Below, one piece after another: positions 7,860-15,404 of a DNA stretch of 44,788 nt. The position numbers and the translations under genes are program-made. The stretch's first letter is position 1. The number at the start of each line of letters is the position of its first letter. Source of the DNA: Vitreoscilla sp. (GTDB lineage: Bacteria > Pseudomonadota > Gammaproteobacteria > Burkholderiales > Neisseriaceae); the NCBI GenBank assembly GCA_030150505.1, contig JASLFS010000044.1, positions 1 through 44,788 on the forward strand. The letters are read 5' to 3'. The notes beneath the pieces were generated by a model. The model ran no database searches. It was not told the DNA's origin and was given only the letters and a program-made list of their open reading frames with translations.

Positions 7860-8252
7860 ATGAACGGTAAATATTACTACGGCACAGGTCGTCGCAAAAG
7901 TTCAGTTGCACGTGTGTTCTTGCAAAAAGGCAACGGCAACATCATCGTTAACGGTCGCCCAATTGACGAATACTTCGGTCGCGAAACTAGCCGCATGGTT
8001 GCACGTCAACCATTGGCTTTAACTGAAAACTTAGAGTCTTTTGACATCAAAGTAAACGTAAACGGCGGCGGTGAAAACGGTCAATCAGGTGCAATTCGTC
8101 ACGGTATCACTCGTGCGTTGATCGACTACGATGAAGCTTTGAAACCTGCTCTATCTCAAGCTGGCTTCGTTACTCGCGATGCTCGTGAAGTTGAGCGTAA
8201 AAAACCAGGTCTACGCAAAGCTCGTCGCGCAAAACAATTCTCAAAACGTTAA
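7860..8252 (+). CDS. rpsI: 30S ribosomal protein S9
   Basis: Small-subunit protein whose C-terminal tail reaches the P-site tRNA. It has 130 residues, matching E. coli. Conserved parts are YYGTGRRKSSVARVF, NGGGENGQSGAIRHGI, and the basic tail RKKPGLRKARRAKQFSKR ending in the universal KR. Codon choice differs from its neighbours by favouring translationally preferred codons, as expected for a highly expressed gene. It is followed by a strong terminator. Confidence 0.98.
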   Translation: MNGKYYYGTGRRKSSVARVFLQKGNGNIIVNGRPIDEYFGRETSRMVARQPLALTENLESFDIKVNVNGGGENGQSGAIRHGITRALIDYDEALKPALSQAGFVTRDAREVERKKPGLRKARRAKQFSKR

Positions 8253-8266
8253 TTCGATTTGGAATA

Positions 8267-8298
8267 CAAAAAAACCGCTCCTATGGGCGGTTTTTTTA
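8267..8298 (+). terminator. Rho-independent terminator after rplM-rpsI
   Basis: The A-rich stem AAAACCGCTC pairs with GGGCGGTTTT around a CTAT loop (one T-G pair), followed by a run of T. It ends the ribosomal operon 15 bases after the rpsI stop. Confidence 0.85.
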
Positions 8299-8322
8299 TA
8301 TCTATTACTTTAATAATTACTT

Positions 8323-8351
8323 TTGCATCTTATGCATAAAGTCCCTACAAT
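8323..8351 (+). promoter_or_regulatory. Promoter for argC, with an inverted repeat over the -35
   Basis: TTGCAT (8323-8328), a 17-base spacer and TACAAT (8346-8351). The half-sites TGCAT/ATGCA separated by CTT overlap the -35. They resemble an ARG box, but the half-site spacing is 3 instead of the usual 4, so ArgR binding is only a possibility. Confidence 0.5.
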
Positions 8352-8388
8352 AAAGTTTTATATCTATTATTTAACAGGTAATAAGTCC

Positions 8389-9438
8389 ATGAGTAAGCAG
8401 TTTAAAGTTGGCATTGTTGGCGCAACTGGCTACACAGGCGTCGAGCTTTTGCGTTTGCTAGCAAATCACCCATCAGTAGATGTTATCGCCATTACAAGCC
8501 GAAAAGAAGCAGGCAAATCAATTGCAGATTACTTCCCTAGCTTACGTGGATTTTATGATTTAATATATCAAACACCTGAATCTGTAGATTTCTCACAATG
8601 CGATTTGGTTTTCTTTGCAACACCCAATGGCGTTGCCATGAAAGAAGCACCAGCCTTACTTGAAAAAGGCATAAAAGTCATTGATTTATCTGCAGACTAT
8701 AGAATACAAGACCAAGGTGTCTGGGAGAAATGGTACAACTTATCCCACACCAGCCCAAACTGGATTCAAAAAGCCATATACGGCCTAAGCGAACTCAATA
8801 AAAAAGACATCCAATCAGCACAGCTTGTTGCAAATCCGGGCTGTTATCCAACAGCAGTTAGCTTGCCATTGCTACCACTTATCTCAAACAATGCATTGGT
8901 TGCCAATAGTCCCATTATTGCGGACTGCAAATCAGGCGTTTCTGGCGCTGGTAGAAATGCTAATATTGGCTCATTGTTTTGCGAAGCTGGTGATAATTTC
9001 AAAGCCTATGGCGTTGCTGGCCACCGCCATCTCCCTGAAATTCGCCAGTCTATTTCATTGTTTAACCCAGCGCTTGCCAAGAATTTTATTTTCGTTCCTC
9101 ACTTAACCCCCTTGATTCGTGGCATGCATGCCACCATCTATGTAGAAGTAGAAAATAATATTTGTTTGCATGAGCTCCTTGCTAATCACTACCAAGACAG
9201 TTCTTTTGTCGATATCATGCCCATGGGCAGCTGCCCTGAAACACGCTCAGTAAAAGCATCTAACCAATGCCGCATTAGCGTCCAAAAAGCACCAGAAACA
9301 GATAAAAATACGTGGGTAATAATGTCTGTTATTGATAATTTAGTTAAAGGCGCAGCAGGACAAGCCATACAAAATATGAATTTAATGCTAGGGCTAGAAG
9401 AACGCACATGCTTAACTCATGCGCCAATTTTACCTTAA
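8389..9438 (+). CDS. argC: N-acetyl-gamma-glutamyl-phosphate reductase
   Basis: Third step of arginine synthesis: NADPH-dependent reduction of N-acetylglutamyl phosphate to the semialdehyde. It has 349 residues from ATG 8389; an upstream in-frame ATG at 8323 lies in the promoter. The Rossmann start VGIVGATGYTGVELLRLL, the catalytic Cys in NPGCYPT, SGVSGAGRN and the catalytic His region GVAGHRHLPEI are all present. This is the type 1 (long) ArgC. No other arg gene is adjacent. erpA follows 34 bases later and may be cotranscribed. Confidence 0.95.
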   Translation: MSKQFKVGIVGATGYTGVELLRLLANHPSVDVIAITSRKEAGKSIADYFPSLRGFYDLIYQTPESVDFSQCDLVFFATPNGVAMKEAPALLEKGIKVIDLSADYRIQDQGVWEKWYNLSHTSPNWIQKAIYGLSELNKKDIQSAQLVANPGCYPTAVSLPLLPLISNNALVANSPIIADCKSGVSGAGRNANIGSLFCEAGDNFKAYGVAGHRHLPEIRQSISLFNPALAKNFIFVPHLTPLIRGMHATIYVEVENNICLHELLANHYQDSSFVDIMPMGSCPETRSVKASNQCRISVQKAPETDKNTWVIMSVIDNLVKGAAGQAIQNMNLMLGLEERTCLTHAPILP

Positions 9439-9472
9439 AGATTTAACCGCACACCCAGAAAAGGAAATAACC

Positions 9473-9814
9473 ATGTCAGAACAAGAAACCGCTATTGTTT
9501 TTACTGATAGCTGCTGCGAAAAAGTAAGAGATTTAATTGCTGAAGAAAATAATCCAAACCTAAAACTACGTGTTTTTGTTAATGGAGGTGGCTGCTCAGG
9601 CTTCCAATATGGCTTCACTTTTGATGAAATCACCAACGAAGATGATTTTGAAATTCAAAAAGATGGCTTAAACTTCTTAGTTGACCCAATGAGCTACCAG
9701 TATTTAGTGGGCGCTGAAATTGATTACACAGAAAGCCTACATGGCTCTCAATTTGTTATCCGCAATCCAAACGCAACCACAACTTGTGGCTGTGGCTCAT
9801 CATTCTCTGTTTAA
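9473..9814 (+). CDS. erpA: A-type iron-sulfur carrier protein ErpA
   Basis: Carries and inserts Fe-S clusters into target proteins. It has 113 residues from ATG 9473, preceded by AAAGGAAATAACC; the longer open frame reaches back into argC and is not used. The three ligand cysteines are in GGGCSGFQYGF and in the C-terminal TCGCGSSF. The length and the TTTCGCG ending fit ErpA/IscA; ErpA is favoured because no isc genes are adjacent and Neisseriaceae carry erpA separately. Confidence 0.92.
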   Translation: MSEQETAIVFTDSCCEKVRDLIAEENNPNLKLRVFVNGGGCSGFQYGFTFDEITNEDDFEIQKDGLNFLVDPMSYQYLVGAEIDYTESLHGSQFVIRNPNATTTCGCGSSFSV

Positions 9815-9827
9815 TCGCTAAACAAAT

Positions 9828-9857
9828 AAAAAGCTGCTTATATAAGCAGCTTTTTTA
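9828..9857 (+). terminator. Rho-independent terminator after erpA
   Basis: AAAAAGCTGCTTA pairs with TAAGCAGCTTTTTT with T-rich tails on both strands, so it can work in either direction. It ends the argC-erpA transcript. Confidence 0.85.
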
Positions 9858-9867
9858 TATTAACAAT

Positions 9868-9899
9868 AAAAAAAGCAACCGAACTTGGTTGCTTTTTTC
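9868..9899 (-). terminator. Rho-independent terminator after ponA
   Basis: AAAAAAGCAACC pairs with GGTTGCTTTTTT around a short loop. It is the second hairpin of the convergent erpA/ponA pair and lies 14 bases beyond the ponA stop. It is symmetrical and probably bidirectional. Confidence 0.8.
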
Positions 9900-9912
9900 G
9901 TTCAGTCACAGT

Positions 9913-12312
9913 CTAGAATAATGCATCTAGATTAGTAGCCGGTTTTGCAGCGCCTGGCGCCGGAGCATTCACAGGCGGAACATCTTGTCCAGCAGCAGCT
10001 CCGCTAGGCTTACTAGGAGCAATTGAAGCACCACCCTCATCAGAGATACCGCTTTCATTCGCACCGCCGCTGGCACGATTATCTAATCCTAAGTTTGGAT
10101 TCGTGCTTTGATGCTCTTGATAGAAGTAATCACCACCTCTTTGTACTAAACCAGCAGGAGGCTTAGGCTGAACAACAGGCTTCCCTTTTAAGGCTGCTCT
10201 CATGTATTCAACCCAAACTGGCAATGCAATCACACCACCATATCCAGATGGACCCAAGCTTGATGGCTGGTCAAAACCAACATACACAGCTGTTACGATT
10301 TGTGGGTTGTAACCGACAAACCATGCATCTTTACCTTGGTTTGTTGTACCAGTTTTACCATAAATATCATTGCGACCTAAAGCATTCGCACGAGAAGCGG
10401 TACCCATTCGAACAACATCACGCAAAACCGTATTCATAATAAACGCATTTCTTGGGTCGATGGCCAACTTAGCATTTTCCCCTGCAACCAAAGGCTTGGT
10501 TTGTGCACGTAAGCGGCCAGTACCATCATAAATTCTATCAATGATGTAAGCAGATACGCGATATCCACCATTTGCAAAAATTGCATAAGCTTCGGCCATT
10601 TGTAACGGTGTTACTGAACCAGAACCCAATGACATTGCCAATGTAGCAGGATGCTCTTTCGCTCTAAAACCAAAGCGCTGAATATACTGCTGCGCATATT
10701 GCGGTGTTACTGCCATCATAATTCGGATAGTAACCATATTTTTAGATGCAACCAATGCTTGGCGCAAGGTAATATAACCAGAATAACGACCATTAGAGTT
10801 CTTTGGTCTCCACGCTTTACCTCCTGCACCCATTCCAGGAATTTCAATAGGAGCATCATTCACAACGCTTGCTACTGTAAATCCTTTTTCAATACCCGCG
10901 GAATAGATAAATGGTTTAAACGTAGAACCTGGCTGACGCCATGCTTGCGTTGCTCTATTAAACGAACGCTGATAGAAATCATATCCACCAACAATGGCCT
11001 GAATAGCCCCCGTTTGCGCATTAATTGATACCAAAGCGCCTTGTAAATCTGGAGACTGAACAACACTCCAACCATTCTTCTGCTCTTTAACACGAATGAC
11101 AGCACCTTCTTGTACTTGCTTATCACCCAGTTTGTTATTATTAATTGCGCTTTTCACCAAATTAATTTGATTACTTGTTAGCGAAACACGCCCTTGACCT
11201 TCAACATAAACATCTAAAGAATTTTTATTGGCTTTTAATACCACAGCAGGAACGCGACCTTCTACAGTATGTAAAGTCGACAAATACTGCTCAAGCTGCT
11301 CTTCTAAGTCACCTTCTTGTTTCAGGTTCTTTAAATTAATTCGTGCTTCAGCACCATGAAAGCGTCGACCGCGATCAAAGGTATCTAATGCTTTACGGAG
11401 TGATTTGGTACCAACTTGTTGCAATTCAGAATTAACAGTTGTGTAAACTCTAAATCCTTGTGTATAAGCTTCTTCACCGTATTTCTCAACCATTGACTGA
11501 CGCGCCATTTCAGCTGCATACAATGAATACTCGTCCAAATTAAAACGAGCACGCTCATAAGTTAATTTTTCAGCAAAAGCAGTATTTTTTTCTGCTTCTG
11601 TAATCATGCCTAATTCTTGCATATTATTTAAAATATACTCTTGGCGTATTTTTGCTCGTTCTGGATTAACAATAGGATTAAATGCAGAAGGTGCTTTAGG
11701 CAAACCAGCTAAAATTGATGCTTCAGCTAAATCAATATCCTTCACAGGTTTATTAAAATAAGCTTCTGACGCAGCAGCAAAACCGTATGCACGTTGCCCT
11801 AAATAAATTTGATTAAAATACAATTCTAAAATTTGATCTTTGCTTAAGTTCTTCTCAATTTTATAAGCCAATAACGCTTCATTAAATTTTCTAGTAAATG
11901 TACGCTCATTGGTTAAAAAGAAGTTTTTAGCAACTTGCTGAGTAATGGTACTGGCACCAGACTGAACAGAGCCTGAAGTTAAGTTACCAACCATAGCACG
12001 AGTCACGCCGATAACATCCACGCCCCAGTGCTCATAAAAACGCTTATCCTCAGCTGCAATAACAGCTTGTTTCAAGACCAAAGGAAACTCGTCAATTTTC
12101 ATAAAAGAGCGACGCTCTTCACCATATAAACCAATTAATTTATCGTCAGCAGAATAAATCTGCAGTGGCATTTTCGGATTATAGTGTGTGACTGCTTCCA
12201 AAGTCGGTAACTTTGGATAAGTAATCAAAACTGCAATTGCAAGTAAGCCAATTCCGAATAGCGTAAGACCTAAAAATAAGCCTAAAAATGTACCTAGAAT
12301 TTTCTTTATCAT
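9913..12312 (-). CDS. ponA: Bifunctional penicillin-binding protein 1A
   Basis: Polymerises glycan strands and cross-links peptides of peptidoglycan; inner membrane with periplasmic domains. ATG at 12312 is preferred (799 residues beginning MIKKILGTF, as in Neisseria PBP1) over a TTG at 12324. It has a membrane anchor at about 5-30, a glycosyltransferase domain (about 55-230; AAEDKRFYEHWG, GASTITQQVAKN) and a transpeptidase domain with STFK, SKN and KTGTT. The C-terminal tail is Pro/Ala/Gly rich and ends in LDALF, similar to the Neisseria end LDSLF. Divergent from pilM, as in Neisseria. Confidence 0.97.
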   Translation of the reverse strand: MIKKILGTFLGLFLGLTLFGIGLLAIAVLITYPKLPTLEAVTHYNPKMPLQIYSADDKLIGLYGEERRSFMKIDEFPLVLKQAVIAAEDKRFYEHWGVDVIGVTRAMVGNLTSGSVQSGASTITQQVAKNFFLTNERTFTRKFNEALLAYKIEKNLSKDQILELYFNQIYLGQRAYGFAAASEAYFNKPVKDIDLAEASILAGLPKAPSAFNPIVNPERAKIRQEYILNNMQELGMITEAEKNTAFAEKLTYERARFNLDEYSLYAAEMARQSMVEKYGEEAYTQGFRVYTTVNSELQQVGTKSLRKALDTFDRGRRFHGAEARINLKNLKQEGDLEEQLEQYLSTLHTVEGRVPAVVLKANKNSLDVYVEGQGRVSLTSNQINLVKSAINNNKLGDKQVQEGAVIRVKEQKNGWSVVQSPDLQGALVSINAQTGAIQAIVGGYDFYQRSFNRATQAWRQPGSTFKPFIYSAGIEKGFTVASVVNDAPIEIPGMGAGGKAWRPKNSNGRYSGYITLRQALVASKNMVTIRIMMAVTPQYAQQYIQRFGFRAKEHPATLAMSLGSGSVTPLQMAEAYAIFANGGYRVSAYIIDRIYDGTGRLRAQTKPLVAGENAKLAIDPRNAFIMNTVLRDVVRMGTASRANALGRNDIYGKTGTTNQGKDAWFVGYNPQIVTAVYVGFDQPSSLGPSGYGGVIALPVWVEYMRAALKGKPVVQPKPPAGLVQRGGDYFYQEHQSTNPNLGLDNRASGGANESGISDEGGASIAPSKPSGAAAGQDVPPVNAPAPGAAKPATNLDALF

Positions 12313-12349
12313 GGGGTATATCAAATTTCTTTATTAAAAAGTTGTACAA

Positions 12350-12379
12350 AGTATAAGTTCAAAGCTACCCTAATGTCAG
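12350..12379 (-). promoter_or_regulatory. Candidate promoter for ponA
   Basis: On the minus strand CTGACA (12374-12379), an 18-base spacer and TATACT (12350-12355), each one base from consensus. The start site would fall about 30 bases ahead of the ponA ATG. No equally good plus-strand promoter for pilM was found in the same gap. Confidence 0.45.
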
Positions 12380-12434
12380 CTTTTAAAAAAATACTAATAA
12401 TTTTTTAATGTCCTATTTCATGGGAATTAATGAA

Positions 12435-13571
12435 ATGAAAATCCTCAAAAAAGATTCATCACAGAAAAAAGATGATACCAAAAAGAAGGTATCTCGTAAT
12501 AAAAATAAGGCTTCTAGCTCATCTAGTAGTACATTTATTGGCATTGACATTACGGGCAATCAAGTCAAATTGGTTGCTATTAGTGGTAAGAGCTTAGACT
12601 CTTTAACATTGGAAAATTATGTTATTACACCACTAGAAAACAACGTTATTCATGATAATAAGATAAATGACGAAGAGAAACTAGTAGCATCTTTACAACA
12701 AAGTCTGAATACTTTGCGCGTCTCTGGCAAAGGATTTATTGCGGCCATGCCTGAAACAATTTCGACAGTCCAAACCTTCATCTGTGCAGATGAAGATGTG
12801 AAAGATTTGGCTGAAATTGCGGAGTTCGAAATAAATCAAATCGCAGACATTGATGAAGTTAATTACGACTATCAAATTATCGGCCCTGCTAACAATTCAG
12901 CTGACCATGAAGTTTTATTAGTCTTGACCAGGAAAGAAGACCTCGAGCCTCGCTTATTCTGCCTAGACTCAGCAAAAATGTCACCATTGCTATATATGGA
13001 TATTGATAGTTTTGCCAATATTAACGCATTTAGCCACTGGATTAACCAACAGCAACCTGAACTAACTAACCAAATCATCGCGATTTGCGATATTGGTATG
13101 ACTGTTACCAATATCATTATTGCTAAAAATGGTAAAAAAGTTTTTGAACAACCTGCCGAAATTGGTGGATTATTCTTAGACCAAGCCATTCAGCAAAAAT
13201 ACCAAGTTAACCTAGAAGGTGCGATAAAAATTAAGCACGATGCTAACAAACCACAAGGTTACTTAGAGCTAGAAACTCAATTTAACCAACAAGTGGCATC
13301 AGCAATTCAACGTGCATTCCAATTTTATAAAACCCTAGATATTGGTAGTGGAGCTGAAGCTGACATCCAGCAAGTTCTTATTACTGGTGGTGCCTCTAAT
13401 ATTGCGAATATGAGTGATGTGATTCAATCAACTTGTCGCGTGCCGACTCAAGTAATTAATCCTGTTGATTTCTTAACGCATTCAAAACACATTGATAGCA
13501 CAAAATTAGCAACAGATTCATCAATGTTAAATATTGCTTTTGGCTTATGTTTAAGGGGTTTCAATGATTAA
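12435..13571 (+). CDS. pilM: Type IV pilus inner-membrane platform protein PilM
   Basis: Cytoplasmic actin-like ATPase-fold protein that binds the N-terminus of PilN and links the pilus motor to the alignment subcomplex. ATG 12435 is chosen because a GGGA lies 10 bases upstream; ATG 12408 and 12420 in the same frame lack any ribosome binding site. A Lys/Ser-rich N-terminus (about 40 residues) precedes the fold, which starts TFIGIDITGNQVKLV and includes ICDIGMTVTNIII and VLITGGASNIANM (nucleotide-binding loops). Its end overlaps pilN by 8 bases. Confidence 0.9.
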   Translation: MKILKKDSSQKKDDTKKKVSRNKNKASSSSSSTFIGIDITGNQVKLVAISGKSLDSLTLENYVITPLENNVIHDNKINDEEKLVASLQQSLNTLRVSGKGFIAAMPETISTVQTFICADEDVKDLAEIAEFEINQIADIDEVNYDYQIIGPANNSADHEVLLVLTRKEDLEPRLFCLDSAKMSPLLYMDIDSFANINAFSHWINQQQPELTNQIIAICDIGMTVTNIIIAKNGKKVFEQPAEIGGLFLDQAIQQKYQVNLEGAIKIKHDANKPQGYLELETQFNQQVASAIQRAFQFYKTLDIGSGAEADIQQVLITGGASNIANMSDVIQSTCRVPTQVINPVDFLTHSKHIDSTKLATDSSMLNIAFGLCLRGFND

Positions 13572-14130
13572 GCTTACCAGAATTAACTTATTACCTTATC
13601 GAGAAGAAGCTCGTAAAGCCAAACAAAAACAATTTACCAAAATTCTTATTCTGGCAGGTGTCATTGGTGTAGGTATATCGGCTCTAGGCTTTTTAGGCCT
13701 TGAGCAAGCAGTTAACAATCAAGAGTCTCGAAATGAGTATTTAAATAGCGAGATTGCAAACCTTGATAAGAAAATTGCAGAAGTTAAAAAGCTCAATGAA
13801 GAAAAAGATGCTTTCTTAACACGTAAGAAAAAAGTTGAAGAATTGCAAAACCAACGTTTCTTAGCCGCACAAATGCTGAATAACTTTAATGTTCTGCTAC
13901 CTGATGGCGCATACCTAACGACATTAAAAAGTAATGGTGCTCATAGCTATACCCTCACAGGTAAAGCTACCAGTGACAATAAAGTTGCCATGTTCATGAA
14001 ATCCCTACCTAGTACTGGCGTATTTAATTTCCCTGAGTTAGAGAATATTAAAAAAGATGCTGATGCCCAAAGCTTTACTTTGAAAGTATCAACCGTCTTA
14101 GAAGAACGTCCTGAAGAAGAGGAAGAATAA
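13564..14130 (+). CDS. pilN: Type IV pilus alignment protein PilN
   Basis: Bitopic inner-membrane protein. The conserved cytoplasmic peptide INLLPYREE (residues 7-15) is the PilM-binding motif. A single membrane helix (about 27-45) is followed by a coiled coil (about 52-95) and a ferredoxin-like periplasmic domain. It has 188 residues with an acidic tail, RPEEEEE. It overlaps pilM by 8 bases and pilO by one base, so the three proteins are made in coupled fashion. Confidence 0.93.
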   Translation: MIKLTRINLLPYREEARKAKQKQFTKILILAGVIGVGISALGFLGLEQAVNNQESRNEYLNSEIANLDKKIAEVKKLNEEKDAFLTRKKKVEELQNQRFLAAQMLNNFNVLLPDGAYLTTLKSNGAHSYTLTGKATSDNKVAMFMKSLPSTGVFNFPELENIKKDADAQSFTLKVSTVLEERPEEEEE

Positions 14131-14777
14131 TGGCAAACTTGAACATTGACTTAAAAAAGATTGATATAAACAAGCTATATCTATTACCAATGATGATGAA
14201 AGTTGGTATTTCTGCGCTTCTATCAATTGTTATTATCATTGCTGCCTATTTCTTCTTATTTAGTTCTCAAATTGAGGAATTAAATGGTCTAGAAGAAAAA
14301 GAAACTCAACTTAAGCAGGATTTCGAAAGTAAAGCGGTTAAAGCTGCCAATTACAACACACTAAAAGATGAGCTAGAACAATTACGCAAATCTTTTGCTG
14401 TGCTATTAAAGCAGTTGCCTACTGATAAAGAAGTTCCTCGTTTAATTCAAGAGTTAAATCAGGCTGCAACAAATAATGGCATGAGCTTTGATAGCTTACA
14501 GCCACAAGCACCAATTAGTGATGAATCAATTGATATTTTGCCATACAAAATTTCAATTGCAGGCAATTACAACCAATTAGCAAACTTTACTCGTGACGTG
14601 GGCTCTTTATCACGAATCATTACTTTAGATGATGTCAGCCTACAACCACAGAATAATAAAGATTCTAATAAAGGAATGCGCCTAGTATTTACTGCAACAG
14701 CTAATACCTATACTGCTGCTGCTGCAATAGAATCACTAGAGGATGATGATAACTCAGATGAAAAAACTAAAGAGTAA
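14130..14777 (+). CDS. pilO: Type IV pilus alignment protein PilO
   Basis: Partner of PilN in the periplasmic alignment complex connecting the inner-membrane platform to the PilQ secretin. It has 215 residues: a short cytoplasmic part, a membrane helix at about 23-47 (VGISALLSIVIIIAAYFFLF), a coiled coil at about 50-90 (EELNGLEEKETQL), then a PilO fold including QLPTDKEVPRLIQ. ATG 14130 shares its A with the pilN stop codon. Confidence 0.93.
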   Translation: MANLNIDLKKIDINKLYLLPMMMKVGISALLSIVIIIAAYFFLFSSQIEELNGLEEKETQLKQDFESKAVKAANYNTLKDELEQLRKSFAVLLKQLPTDKEVPRLIQELNQAATNNGMSFDSLQPQAPISDESIDILPYKISIAGNYNQLANFTRDVGSLSRIITLDDVSLQPQNNKDSNKGMRLVFTATANTYTAAAAIESLEDDDNSDEKTKE

Positions 14778-14834
14778 TGGTAATTAGTGACTCATTTCTT
14801 AACTTGATTTATTAATTACATTTAGGACAAAATC

Positions 14835-15359
14835 ATGAAAAAAAGCCTGATCATTGCTATGAGCTTATTCTCACTGTTTGGTTGTTCCAAACACAGTGAT
14901 TTGCAAGAATGGGTAATGAATACCCAAAACGAAGCAGCGCAACGAAAAATTAAAAAAGAACTACCTGAGCCCATTATTTTAGAAGAATACAATCCTCCTG
15001 CTTACACAGGTTTAAATGCATTCGATCCAGCTCGCCTGAGAGATGTCAAAAATAATGATTCAACAGATGCCAATGCACCTAATTTAAATCGCGCCAAAGA
15101 AGTTCTAGAGAATTATGATCTTGATTCACTAGAATACGTTGGTTCTCTTATTAAAAATAATGCAGCATCAGCTTATGTTCGTGTAGATGGTTATGTTTAT
15201 ACCGTAAATGTTGGAAACTATTTGGGTTCTAACTTTGGTAAAGTCATAAAAATCGAATCGGATAAGCTTATCCTAGAAGAATCCATAGAAGATGCAGATG
15301 GTCAATGGGAAAAGCGTGAAACGAATGTTTGGCTCTCTGGCTTAGAAGCTAATGAATAA
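14835..15359 (+). CDS. pilP: Type IV pilus lipoprotein PilP
   Basis: Lipoprotein that stabilises PilQ and bridges PilNO to the secretin. It has 174 residues with a lipobox LFGC (Cys17) after MKKSLIIAMSLF. An extended region (about 25-90, FDPARLRD) is the PilNO-contacting segment in known homologues. The C-terminal beta domain (about 95-170; YVGSLIKNNAASAYVRVDG, YLGSNFGKVIKI) matches the PilP fold. It begins 57 bases after pilO inside the same operon. Confidence 0.93.
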   Translation: MKKSLIIAMSLFSLFGCSKHSDLQEWVMNTQNEAAQRKIKKELPEPIILEEYNPPAYTGLNAFDPARLRDVKNNDSTDANAPNLNRAKEVLENYDLDSLEYVGSLIKNNAASAYVRVDGYVYTVNVGNYLGSNFGKVIKIESDKLILEESIEDADGQWEKRETNVWLSGLEANE

Positions 15360-15404
15360 CAAAAAATTTAAATAATCGGAAAATCATTCTTAAAGGTATA
15401 ACAA

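Noticed and set aside
10651..11028. 125-codon plus-strand frame opposite ponA
   Set aside because: Antisense to a highly conserved region of PBP1A, Cys/Arg-rich composition typical of a shadow frame, and no ribosome binding site.
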